Shown here in pieces: positions 9,162 to 19,306 of a DNA stretch of 64,000 nucleotides; the first letter of the stretch is position 1, and the number at the start of each line of letters is the position of its first letter. The stretch spans positions 62,001-126,000 of the forward strand of contig CM049986.1 of NCBI GenBank assembly GCA_016630955.3. The letters run 5' to 3'. Under the pieces are notes generated by a model. That model was not told the origin of the DNA, searched no databases, and saw nothing but the letters and a program-made list of their open reading frames with translations. The translations under genes were made by a program, and so were the position numbers. The DNA is from Didymella arachidicola (Eukaryota; Ascomycota; Dothideomycetes; Pleosporales; Didymellaceae).

Positions 9162-12100
9162 AACACCCTTATAACATTACAGCCTACAACAGGCATTAAC
9201 AGCCCAGACCAGCAAGCAAACAACTTCGTGTATGCTAGGCCAATGTTAGCAGGTGCTCACCTTGGCACATCACAATACTAGAAGTGGCCTTTCAGAAGAG
9301 CATAGATGTTGTGTGTGTTCAAGAGCCCTTCACATGTGCCAACTCAAGAACCTCTACCCACCCTGGTTTCAGACATATAGCACCTATTAGTACCTAGGAC
9401 AGCCCTAACACACCAGGCTTAGCCCGTCCTAGGGTGATGACCTACATCCGCAAAGGATGCCACCTACGGTGCCAGGCTGGAGAGAGCCTAAATCACCCAG
9501 ACATGCTGTGGGCTGTAGTAAATGGAGTTGCTATACTTAACTGCTACAGACAGCCACACACCCCACACGTTATCCAATATGTTACACATCTTATACCTCC
9601 CTAACTCTACCTTGTAGGAGGAGACTTCAACGCTAGACACGAATCCTTTAAGCCTACTGTCACTGCAGCTAATAGAGGTGTGGAACTAGCTAGATAGGCT
9701 GCCAACGCCTCTATAGACTACATTAGTGTGCCAGGGCAGCCAACACACTGCGCTGGTCATGTTCTTGACCTCACCTTCTCTAACATCCCATTTGCCGAGT
9801 CTGCTGTAGATGCAAGCATGCATAGCGGGTCAGATCACAAGACAATAGTGACCTCTGTCCCCATCTCCACGCCAAGCACTCCGCATCTAGAACAGTACCA
9901 CTACAGAGTTCCAGAGACAAGCCTACCTAAGTTCGCTGGGCTAGTGGAGATAGGTGCCCAGAGCATCCCGGACCCGCTCTCGGCACAAGACACAACTCAG
10001 CTGGATGAGTGCGTCACGCTGCTTACAGAAACTATACGGCACTCTGTACAGGCAGCAGGCAGACTCTACCGCAAGGAAGGTCGCGCTGCACCATGGTGGA
10101 CCGAGGAGTGCAAGACTACCTACCAGGCCTACAAACATGCTAGACAGCTCTGCGCTAGCAGTCTACAGCAAGAGAGACAGACCTTTAAGACCACCGTCCG
10201 ACAGGCTAAGAGGCAGTACTGGAGGCATGTTATCGACAACGCCAAGGACGACAAGGACCTGTTCAAGATCATCGCCTGGCATAAGCTTACACCAGAGAAC
10301 CAGGAAACTCCTCTTATAGTAAACAACAGGACAATATCAGACCCCCTAGAGAAGGCAGAGGCTCTCAGAGAGGAAGTCCTCAACCGGTACACAGCAGACG
10401 ATGACCTCAGACGCTGCCCAGATCAGGAGGCTGCGGCCGCTCTCCCGTGGAGCACGTACATCTCACTAGAGGAAGCTGAACGAAATACAATAGGGGTCTC
10501 GAGCACCTCACCTGGCACTGACCGCTCTACCGTACGGCTGCTCCGCGCTTGCTGGGCTCAGGTCGGAGAGCTTATACGAAGGATCTTCCAGCGGTGCCTT
10601 GAGCTCAACCACTTCCCAGCACAATGGAAGCTCGCAGAGGTAGCGATGATACCAAAGGCAGGGAAGACAGATCGGACGTCGCCCCGATCATAGAGACCGA
10701 TAGCACTCCTCTCCTGTATTGGAAAGGGACTTAAACGAACAGTAGCTCGAAGAATCGCGTGGACCGCCATAACACACAGGATCCTTAGCTCGCAGCATGG
10801 CGGCGCACTTCTAAAGCGCTCTGCAGCAGACCTCACCGCAGCGTTCACCCACGACACTGAAGCAGCATGGGTGCTTGGAAAGCATGTCACTATGGTCACC
10901 CTAGATGTGCAAGGCGCTTTTGACGCTCTCCTCAAAAACCGTCTGCTACATCGTATGGTCGAACAGGGCTGGCCACAAAGGACCATCCTCTTTATTAACT
11001 CTTTCCTCACTGATCGAAGGGTCCAAGTCCGCCTAGGACAAGTCACTACCCCTAGCTACCCTGTTGCCTGTGGCACACCTTAGGGGTCGCCCCTCTCGCC
11101 CGTACTATACACACTGTACCTAGCAGAGCTACTCTCTATGGACACTAAACGGAGGTTTGGATATGCAGACGATATATGCCTATACCGGGCCTCGCACTCA
11201 ATGGACGACAACGTCGAGCTCCTGGCATCAGATCTACGGCAGATCAGAGCGTGGGGCGAGGTCAACAAGGTCACCTTTGCGCCAGAAAAGCAGGAAATGA
11301 TACACCTGACCAGACAGCGGAGCAGCTATGCCCCTCCCTGTGTGGTAGACGAGCAGCTCACAATCCATCCAATCCTCCCGGGTGGAGAGCACAGCCAGCC
11401 AGCCCTGCGTTGGCTAGGCGTGTGGTTCGACCGCAGACTCACCTTTAGACGACACGTAGCTACACGCACTGCAAAAGCTGCTAAGATAGCCTATCATATT
11501 CGTAGCCTAGCCAGGACTACCGATGGACCACCAGCCAGCTCCCTTCGCAAGGCTACTATTGCCTGTGTGTACCCATCGCTCCTGTACGGAACTGAATGCT
11601 GGTACAGAGGCCGCACGAAACAGCCACACACACTGAAACCAGGCAGGCCACAAGAGGTCAGCGCCTATATTGGGTGGCACATATCTGCTATAGACAAGGC
11701 ATTGGCCATAGCAGCACGAGGCATCCTACCAGCGTGGAGAACAACCCCTGCAGCTGCACTCTTCCGAGACGCCGGACTGCTATCGGCAGCAGTAGCACTA
11801 GAGGAAGCCAAACTCAGATTTGCAACCCACCTGCGCACCACAGACGCAGATCATCCTCTCACTAGGCGCACATCAGTACCTATCGTAAACAGGGGCGTGA
11901 AAACTAGACAGCCCCAGCGAGTCAAGACCAAAGTCCAACAGATAGCGTCGCTTCTACCAGAGATCCCCAGGACTACGCTAGCAGCCCCTCACTACTCAAC
12001 TGCATGCCGAACTGACCCAACGCTCGGCATAGACAAGAAGACGGCAGCCACGGCTTTCCAAGAATAGTGGGCTCAGCTCCCATTACTAGACGTCACCATC

Positions 12101-12988
12101 TTCTCAGACGGCTCTGAACAATATACTAAGGAAGGAGAAAAGCGAGTCACCTATGGCTTTGCAGTGTATCAGAACAGAAATCAGCTGCACACTGGACGCG
12201 GGTCACTCCACCCTACCTCACACGTCTTTAACGCTGAAGCTGTAGGGGCGTGGAGAGGCCTCCAGCATGCCATAAGACAACCAGAGCTCCGCACCCGCCG
12301 AATCTGGCTGTGCATAGACAGCACCTCAGTGATATGGTGTCTCAGGGGCGATGCGCCCCCTACCTCCCAATGGGCCTTCCTGGAGTGCCATGGTGCCATG
12401 GAGACCCACGACGTTTCAATCAGGTGGGCCCCTGGACACCTAGGCATCGAAGGAAATGAGGCCGCAGACAAACTAGCCAACCTAGAAGCCCAACATCCAT
12501 CACCCCCAACTGGAGAAGCCGCTCTGCCAACACTCTCAGGCATCAAGACAGTTGCCCGCAAGACGCTGCGCCACACGCAGCAGACCTGGTGGTCTGACAG
12601 GAAGACCAAGCTCTCAAAGTGGTACAAGAGCTGGGACTTGGACTACGCACCACGCAGCGGCTCGAAGGAGCTCGATCTGCCAAGACCTATCCTAGCCAGA
12701 CTGCTTTCTATCCGGACTAGACATGGCGATTTCGCCTGGTACCATGGAAAGTACAACCACAAGGATGCGAACCTTACCTGCTCATGCGGGTGCGACAAGA
12801 CGCCAGAGCACCTCGCGCTCTGCCGCAAGACCCGAGTGACCTTTAGCAGATGGCCACTGCGACCACTAATACCACCATCCAGCCAGGCGGATGGCCTAGC
12901 GTACACTGCAGCACTGGTAAGGGAGCCAGAGGCCTTTGAAGCATTTGTCAAACTCACACAGTACTACACCAAGATCTGCCCCCGCTAG
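9155..12988 (+). pseudogene. LINE ORF2, RIP-damaged (copy B)
   Basis: The frame starts at 9155 in the ATGCTAG overlap and ends at 12988, matching the 1277-codon length of copy A without a frameshift. Seven premature stops are visible, at 9236, 9395, 9602, 9695, 10691, 11081 and 12065 (first base of each). Five stand where copy A has TGG and two where it has CAG. Endonuclease, reverse transcriptase (FGYADDICLY at about 11155-11184) and RNase H motifs remain readable between them. No functional protein is expected. Confidence 0.92.
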
Positions 12989-13360
12989 CTTTTGCAGCCC
13001 TGCAACAGACAGCAGCAATGCAGCACCTACTTCTGCTAGGTCCAGCACAATGGATGCGAATCCCTCCCCCCCTCCCCCCCTTTTCCAAATACATATACAC
13101 ACACTCTCTCCCTCTTTCTCTCTTTCGGCACATAGATGCCTCAGAATGCAAGGAAATCACCCTAATGTACATATATCGCTCAGCCTCCCTAACTAGACAG
13201 GGAGCTGTAGTTCTGAAATAGTAGCAATACCCGCGCAGGCAAGAAATGCTTTCTAAGGTAGTGTGACAGCACTGTAATTCCATAGCTTAGCACGTCGTAT
13301 ATGCCCTTCGGGAGGCGAGATGGTGGACTTGATCTCCATCAACTAGACGTAAAATGAATA

Positions 13361-13388
13361 CCAACCAACCAACCAACCAACCAACCAA
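13361..13388 (+). repeat. (CCAA)7 LINE tail (copy B)
   Basis: Seven exact CCAA units end copy B, one more than in copy A, and run directly into the third target copy. Confidence 0.85.
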
Positions 13389-13400
13389 GCCAGCCAACCC
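13388..13400 (+). repeat. 13-bp LINE target copy 3
   Basis: AGCCAGCCAACCC follows the (CCAA)7 tail of LINE B, after which the transposase frame resumes. The first A can equally belong to the tail. Confidence 0.9.
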
Positions 13401-14127
13401 AGACGTTATACTCAAGAAGTTTGCCAAGGAGGCTTCGGATTCTGACAGCAGCCAGTCAGTCCTCTCCGGAGAGGATTGGCTCAAGCTCAAATCAATTGTA
13501 CGCCGTGAGATGAAGGACCAGAGCAGTGAGGACGTCAAGAAGCTTCAACGAAGCTTGTGCCACATCTCAGCTCAAAACAGTACCCTCCGTGAAGAGGTCA
13601 GGGGCCTCAGGCAGTCACTAGCCATCAAGGAGAGGCGACCAAAGCAGTCCTTCACCCTCCAGCTTGATGAGGACCAGGTTTACCATGGGGGAGCCAAACT
13701 GTGGTCGCCCAGGAGTGTACAACGAGCTCGCGATCGTCGGGCATCACAACAACAACAAGCCGAGCTTGAAAAGCTTCAAAAAGCCGAGCAAGCCGAGATC
13801 AAGAAGGCAGCACGCGATTGTGAGCTTCAACTCAAAAAAGCAGCCCGTGTTGAGCGGGAGAAGGGTTGGGAGGAGACCAGAAAGCGGAAGGCTGCAGAGA
13901 AAGCCGAAAGAGACCATCGTAGAAGCCTCCGCGACGCTGCCAAAGCTATAAAATTGCCCCAATCGGATAAGCGCAAAGCTTCAAAACCTCATAAGCCAGC
14001 TACAAAGCGTCAAAAGCGTGGTGGTGTTGCTCCAGCTGTGGTGGGAGCCGCAAGGCGTGCACCAGCTGCTCCACCGCGTAGTCGACGGCAACGACCGATA
14101 ACGCCCTCCAAAACATTATCTGAATAA
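13401..14127 (+). pseudogene. pogo/Fot1 transposase, 3' part
   Basis: This is the C-terminal exon-like remainder of the transposase begun at 181. It continues the reading frame exactly across the 13-bp target repeat (PANP before, PANPDVILKKF after). It encodes a Ser/Asp-rich segment, then a long highly charged helical stretch rich in Lys, Glu, Arg and Gln, and a basic tail with KRQKR and RSRRQRP, suggesting nuclear localisation or DNA binding. It stops at 14127, and the right inverted repeat follows about 110 bp later. No stop or frameshift is seen. Confidence 0.85.
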
Positions 14128-14235
14128 GCCAAAACTTTCGTAGGCCTGTATATAGTATAATCCTAGCTTTGCGCAATTCTATTACGATTTGTGGTGGCTC
14201 TACAACCTCATCTTTTTGAGTATATTGTTGTTGTT

Positions 14236-14280
14236 GGGGTGCTCAACGAGCGACCATGATCATCGAACGCACGGTTACTG
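14236..14280 (-). repeat. right terminal inverted repeat of the pogo/Fot1 element
   Basis: This is the reverse complement of the left end at 91-135 and ends ACGGTTACTG, directly followed by TA (14281-14282). Confidence 0.92.
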
Positions 14281-14369
14281 TATAATGCTTTCCGAAATAC
14301 CTTGTGCACACGTGATTGTGGCGGGGTAATCGAATTCCCCAACGCATCACCTATAGGCCAAATTATATA

Positions 14370-14411
14370 ACGCTTTGTACGGCTGAATGGCGCACCCTAC
14401 TGAAATGGCGC
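14370..14411 (+). repeat. left terminal inverted repeat of second pogo element
   Basis: This pairs with 16162-16203. The first 28 bp are identical and the rest differ by transitions only. Confidence 0.9.
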
Positions 14412-14514
14412 GCTTTGTCGCACATTCACCTTTGCACCTTAATATCTCAACACTACAACAAGCAATTCAGGCGTGCGATGGCTTAGATTAATCCTCTATC
14501 TCTGCTACATCTTT

Positions 14515-16122
14515 CTAGCAGGTGCGCTTGTTGTGCCTGGTCTTGCCGCACGTCTTACAGCGACGTTTATTTTTACTGCTGCTACCTACCTGCGCACCAC
14601 CTTCTTGTGCCTTAGCCTTAGCGTCTATCTCCTTTAGTATTTCCTCTGCCTCTGCCTGCGAGAGAGTCCCGCCTTCCTGAATCCGCTTCTTTTTGCGCTT
14701 CTTACGCTCAGAAGCAGCCTCATTTACCTGCTCAAGCTTAGCTATCCTTGCCTCAAGCAGCGTGTGCGAATAGTCCCTCTTTACAGACCCCCTTTTGACC
14801 TGCAGAACCATCTCAATAATTAAGTCAGGAGAGGAACTCTTATGTTCCCTTATCCTCTTAATTATTAGCGTTGTCTGGCTGTCAATTTCAATCGCGTTGG
14901 TTGGTGTTTTAGGTTGCCAGTTAGTAGGCCCTAGTAGAGGCGGTGTTGGCGTGCGAGGCTTAACTTCAAGCCTTAACAGCACCACCTCTAGGTTAAGTAG
15001 AACCAAGCCAGTTGCTTTAAAGCTTAATATAATGTTGCTCTTTAATATAGCCTTGTTGTATACTAGTTGAAACGTTGCTAAGAAGGTCTTTTTGTCTACA
15101 TAGGTAATGTGACTGTCTGCCAAGCTTTTAATTTCCTTCTTATACGCCTGCTTTAGCGGGGTAAAACACCTAACGTCAAGTGGCTGCAGAATGTGAGAGG
15201 CGTGCGGAGGCATGCAGAGAGCAATAATCTTGCTTTCCTTGCAGAGGTTTTGGAATTCGAGTGACTTATGGCTCTCGTGGCCATCAATAATCAGCAGCCG
15301 ATGGCTACCTACAGTAGCAGCCTCTGTATGCTGGATAAAGTGCTTTAGCCAGGCAAGGCTAAGCTCATTCAAGGTCCAGCCATTCTTGCTAACCCTAATC
15401 CTCTAATCCTTTGGGTTGTTAACGTATTAGGCCTTGTCGTAGTGCTTTGCTTTGAGGATAAAGAAGGGTGGGATAGACCAGCCTATCGCGTTGATACAAG
15501 CGATCAGAGTTATCCACTCACGATTGCTAGGCTAGACGCTAAGTGGTGCAAGACGTCTCTCAGAAGCAGTTACTACCTTAACTGACCCTCCAACGCCTAT
15601 CTGGAACCTAGTCTTGTTAAAGTTGTAGGTATCTTGGTCTAGGATGCCGTACTTGGCTTTAACATTGCGTACAAGGTCAAACCAGGGACTGATAATAGCT
15701 GGATTGCTGCACAGGACTCTCCAGTAATCCCTTAGTCTAGAAATCTGAGACTTGATCTTAGGTTTCCGTCTGATAAACCGGTAGACCCAGTGTTCTCCAA
15801 CCTTGCCTGCACTGCGAGCAGCCAGCAGTTGATTAGCCATCTCTCGCACGTAGGCAAGCGTAGGGCCAAAGCCTCGCGCGTCAAGCTTCCTTATGTATTG
15901 AATAAGCACCTCCTCTTCTTGCCTTGTAAGCTTACACGCGTTGGGGTGGACAACGCGTTAAGAAGCTGGTTTGGCGCGTTGCCTTCGAAGGGTAGTTTCA
16001 GGCACGTTGTAGACAGCAGCAGCGCGTCGCTGGCTTAGATCCGCGTTTAATTTCATAGCTTTGATAGCAAGGTCAATTCTCTCTCTACGAGGAAGCAATT
16101 CAAGATTAATTTGTTGCGACAT
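14515..16122 (-). pseudogene. pogo-type transposase with four premature stops
   Basis: One frame runs from an ATG at 16122 to the stop at 14515, about 535 codons. It has an N-terminal helix-turn-helix region, a CENP-B-like region, and a DDE core with LLIIDGHESH and LQPLDV (35 residues between the acids). A C-terminal Cys/His motif, CKTCGKTRHNKRTC, is present. Stops at 15958-15960, 15532-15534, 15427-15429 and 15403-15405 interrupt it. By comparison with the related protein at 19307-20359, the one at 15532 replaces a Gln codon (VQP) and the one at 15403 replaces Trp (RDW), both by RIP-type transitions. No frameshift is seen. Confidence 0.88.
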
Positions 16123-16161
16123 TGTTGGTGGTGGTTAAAAGTAGTGAGGTCTTGGCAAGGT

Positions 16162-16203
16162 GCGCCATTTTAGTGGGGTGCGCCATTCAGCCGTACAAAG
16201 CGT
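16162..16203 (-). repeat. right terminal inverted repeat of second pogo element
   Basis: This is the reverse complement of 14370-14411, ends in GTACAAAGCGT, and is followed by TA. Confidence 0.9.
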
Positions 16204-16323
16204 TAGTAAATTAATGCGCGCGTTCATTACCTTGACCTCTGATTATTAATTTCTGCTTTTTTGAAGCTCTATTGCGATTCTCACGATTGATTTCTTGGTG
16301 TTGTAGCTGCTGTAAACGTCACG

Positions 16324-17337
16324 ATGGGCGGCTCTGGGCAACGACTATCGCGCACACTTCAACAATCTGTTATGGAGCATATCGCAGCTGGTAAAAACGA
16401 TACTAAAGTCTGGGAATCGACTGGAGTTCATCGCAACACTGTACGGAGACTGCGACTGAGCCTAGAGTACTGGGGACAGTGCTATGCCCCAGCGACAGTG
16501 AGGCTCAGCAGGCCTCCGCTTCTGCGTCAAGAGCAGCTGGATAGCCTCGCGGAGTACCTCAAAGGGCGGCCGCACGCTTATCTTGAAGAGATGCAAGACT
16601 TTCTGTATGATGAATTTGATATAGAGGCGTCTATATCTACTGTGTGGCGAGCTTTGGAGAAGCTACAGTACACGCGAAAGCTTGCAACAAAGCGAGCGAG
16701 GGAGCAGAGCGAGCCTCTCCGTCGAGTGTACAGGGCTCGGATGAGCCACTACAAGGCGGAGCAGGTTATTGCGATTGATGAAAGTGCTTGTAATGAGCGA
16801 ACTGGCGATCGCAAGTACGGCTGGAGTCGTATAAACACGCCAGTACAGCTTGAGTATAGCATGCGGAGGAGTAAGTGCTGGTCACTTTTGCCTGCGATGA
16901 CTGTCAACGGGTACCTCAGCTATACGATATTTCAAGGCTCCATTACCTCAGCAATCATGGAGGACTTTCTGCTGTACAAAGTACTACCATTTACAACACC
17001 TGGATGGTCAGTAATTGTACTTGATAACGCGTCAATTCACCGATCGCCACGCGTTCGTGAGTTTTGTGCCGCAGCTGGGGTGCAATTGGAGTACCTCCCG
17101 CCATACTCACCTAACTATAACCCGATCGAGAAGAGCTTTAAGCAGCTGAAAAGTTGGATAAGGAGGAACGGAGATGACGCTGCACTGTTTGATGACTTTG
17201 CGTACTTTTTAGAGGTTGCTGTTAAGCGAGTGTGTTGCAGTATTAATTGCAGAAGTTGGTTCTGGATGTGTGGTTACCGGCCGGAGGGGTGGGTTGATGT
17301 GCGTGGCGAGACGATTGACGATGACGACGATTTCTGA
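16324..17337 (+). CDS. Tc1/mariner-type DDE transposase, apparently intact
   Basis: This 337-residue, intronless protein matches the usual Tc1/mariner length. An N-terminal helix-turn-helix region (residues about 8-55, HRNTVRRLRLSLEYWG) precedes a second DNA-binding segment. The DDE_3 catalytic core has Asp152 in IDESACNERTGDRKYGW, Asp234 in VLDNASIHRS and Glu269 in PPYSPNYNPIEKSFKQLK. Thirty-four residues separate the last two acids (DD34E). The C-terminus ends in an acidic run. No premature stop is seen, in contrast to its neighbours. I could not find convincing inverted ends, so element limits are unknown, and it may be an immobile or domesticated copy. Confidence 0.88.
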   Translation: MGGSGQRLSRTLQQSVMEHIAAGKNDTKVWESTGVHRNTVRRLRLSLEYWGQCYAPATVRLSRPPLLRQEQLDSLAEYLKGRPHAYLEEMQDFLYDEFDIEASISTVWRALEKLQYTRKLATKRAREQSEPLRRVYRARMSHYKAEQVIAIDESACNERTGDRKYGWSRINTPVQLEYSMRRSKCWSLLPAMTVNGYLSYTIFQGSITSAIMEDFLLYKVLPFTTPGWSVIVLDNASIHRSPRVREFCAAAGVQLEYLPPYSPNYNPIEKSFKQLKSWIRRNGDDAALFDDFAYFLEVAVKRVCCSINCRSWFWMCGYRPEGWVDVRGETIDDDDDF

Positions 17338-17525
17338 ACAACAAATGCGCAACCTACAAAAGCGACTTAATAATTCCAAAAAAAAAAAAGATGTAGAGCT
17401 CTCCTGCATATAGATTAGCACTTCTGCAACTTAGAGACATTAATAAATTGTTGTGGTGGAGTGATGTAGGCGTGGGATGATGAGAATTGGTGATGTTCGC
17501 CACCTACTTTTGTCGAGGGATTGCA

Positions 17526-19236
17526 TTACAGCTCAACCAGCGGCTCCCTTGGAGAACTGCTTAACACTACCTCTTTGCGCTTAGCTTTATCGCGCTTTGT
17601 AGCAATAATTGCGCTGTGGATCTTCTCAAGATCTTCAACTAAAAGGCCGCTGTACTCTTTCCTCCACTTCAAAGCGTGGCGGCGTAGTTGAAGTAACATG
17701 CCAGGTGTTAGGTCGAAGTGCTCAACCCACAACACCATAGGCACCCCATTCTCGCTGGTATCGTCCATCAGCATGTTGATATCGATGTGAGCGTCTCTTA
17801 CAACAGTCTTAATGATGTAATCAATAACGTCCTCGGCGTTGGCGACAGTCCATTTGGCTTTGAAATAGTCGAAGAAGTTCATAGTATGAGCGACGATTTC
17901 GCCCCAAAACTCATACTCGAATGGCACCCATTGTGACGCTTTGTGGCCGGCTGATTGTAAGCCCGTGCCGCCGTTGAGCAGCTGCAATTGAGCCATCAAG
18001 ACTGACTTCTGCAGCTCCCGCACCTCATCCAGTACTACTCCGCTGCTGCACCCACTGTGGACGTTGCCTTGCCGCCTCTTTACTCGCTCCACCTCAGAGC
18101 GCTCGCGCGCTCTCATTATCGCGGATTTGATGCGATCGTTGGGCTCCGAAACAGTACACTGACGCTCAGTTATCGCCTTTGCCCACAGAGCGATGATATT
18201 CGCGTTGACAGGATAATGGCTGTCCCATCGAGCGGGCTGGCCAGTACGCGGCAGCCAACACACGTACGGTTAATTACGACAGTCTCTATCCTCACATCGC
18301 CACTGGTCTTTGATAACGAGAGCAAGTCCGGCAGCCATTTGCTCAGCGGCTACGACACCAAGCAAGCCGTCTTCTTGTATGATTGTAGCTGTTCGAGCGC
18401 GCGGCTGCGATAAGCGAGGCGGCACCGGCTGCTGACTGGCTGTCGGTTGGCTGGCTGGCTGGCTGGCTGGCTGGCGCAGCTGCTTCTTTAGCAAGTATGA
18501 GGTTGAAATCGACGCAGAGACGCTCGCTAGTAGTTCGATCGATTGATGTTGCCAGCACCTTTAACGCCTCCAAGTCGCCGTAGTTACCGCGTCGGAGTCG
18601 CTGTGGAAGTCGGTCTATGACCTTTGCCTTCTGTGGGTAAACAACTGCAGTAAGACTGGCTACTCTGACCTGCTCAGGCTCAGTACTTTTCGCTACGTCG
18701 TCCGCCCAATCGTCCCACAAGTCCAGCATCAACAGCTCGTTTATCTTAGAGTCTGGAGCAGTAAAAGAAGCGCTAGCAATAGCAGCTTTCTCAACGTCTG
18801 TAAAGGATGCACGGTACCGTACAGTGGCGACTACCTCGTGCTCCTCCTCCGAGAACGCACCAGCTGACTCCTCCGCAGCAGCAACAGCGAAGTCATCAAC
18901 TACAGCTGCCTCTACGTTATCATCACCTTCCTCCGGGTATAGCTCAGTCTCTTCGCCTTCAGGACTATCCTCGTGCCCCGCAACCTCCTCTTCGAACAAA
19001 GGCGACTGCGGCGGCGGCTTGGTGACCTCGGCGGCCTTAGAAGCTTGACTAGCAGCTTGTGGTTGCTGTGAAGGTCGTCTCACTGATACTGGCGGCGTAA
19101 TTGGGTTTCTTCCCGCTTCAAACCGATGTGTAGATGTACGCTGACGCTTTGAGTAGGCAGGTGTGGCAGGCGGCTTAGGTGCAGCTTCGGCATCCGGAGC
19201 ATCAATTTGCCGCCTCTTCGAGTTTCTCCTCGCCAT
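17526..19236 (-). pseudogene. unrecognised gene in the transposon island, broken by a microsatellite frameshift
   Basis: I do not recognise this family. Reading the minus strand from ATG at 19236, the first part is basic (ARRNSKRRQ), then Pro/Ala/Glu-rich and acidic to about residue 160. A frame change follows inside a GGCT microsatellite at 18449-18475, which encodes repeated SQPA. The second frame continues (TIIQEDGLLGVVAAEQMA), meets one TAA at 18270-18272, and runs on without a break through CWLPRTGQPARWDSHYP to a mixed-charge helical end at 17526. The TAA fits a CAA changed by RIP, or a short unseen intron. The whole would be about 570 residues. It converges on the Tc1 transposase (188 bp apart). 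It could be an element-borne accessory gene or a captured host gene. Confidence 0.55.
18449..18475 (+). repeat. (GGCT)n microsatellite
   Basis: About 6.75 exact GGCT units lie inside the minus-strand reading frame and sit exactly where the coding frame changes. Confidence 0.9.
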
Positions 19237-19306
19237 CACAACACCAGGAACTATCTATGTTTTGTCACAAGAATCGCACAAGGCTCAGAGAGTTAGTTTG
19301 TCGTCA

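Larger units (their letters stand above)
7383..13387 (+). mobile_element. Tad-like LINE, copy B, RIP-inactivated
   Basis: This is a second full-length LINE of about 6.0 kb in the same orientation as copy A, clearly homologous along its whole length. It starts at 7383-7385 (ACACCGAACACC) and ends with (CCAA)7 at 13361-13388. Both coding frames carry premature stops, nearly all by TGG to TAG or CAG to TAG/TAA. Many silent differences from copy A are C to T or G to A in B. The ORF2 frame is preserved throughout with no frameshift, as expected for RIP rather than slow decay. Confidence 0.92.
91..14280 (+). mobile_element. pogo/Fot1-type DNA transposon interrupted by two LINEs
   Basis: The outer ends are near-perfect inverted repeats. 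Bases 91-135 begin CAGTAACCGTGCGTTCGATG, and the reverse complement of 14236-14280 begins identically, with two mismatches in about 45 bp. A TA dinucleotide flanks both ends (89-90 and 14281-14282), the target duplication expected of Tc1/pogo elements. Removing the 12,096 bp between the first and last copies of the LINE target leaves an element of about 2.1 kb with a single transposase frame. No RIP-like stop is seen in the transposase, unlike the pogo elements further right. Confidence 0.92.
14370..16203 (-). mobile_element. second pogo-type DNA transposon, RIP-inactivated
   Basis: The inverted ends match over about 42 bp with three transition mismatches. Bases 14370 onward begin ACGCTTTGTACGGCTGAATG, and the reverse complement ending at 16203 begins the same way. 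TA flanks each end (14368-14369 and 16204-16205). The 1.83-kb element carries one transposase frame on the minus strand. Its ends differ from those of the element at 91-14280, so it is a separate family. Confidence 0.9.

Noticed and set aside
13354..14127. A separate gene starting MNTNQPTNQPT
   Set aside because: The start and the Asn/Gln/Pro/Thr run are LINE tail (CCAA)n sequence. The true coding part is the 3' end of the split transposase.
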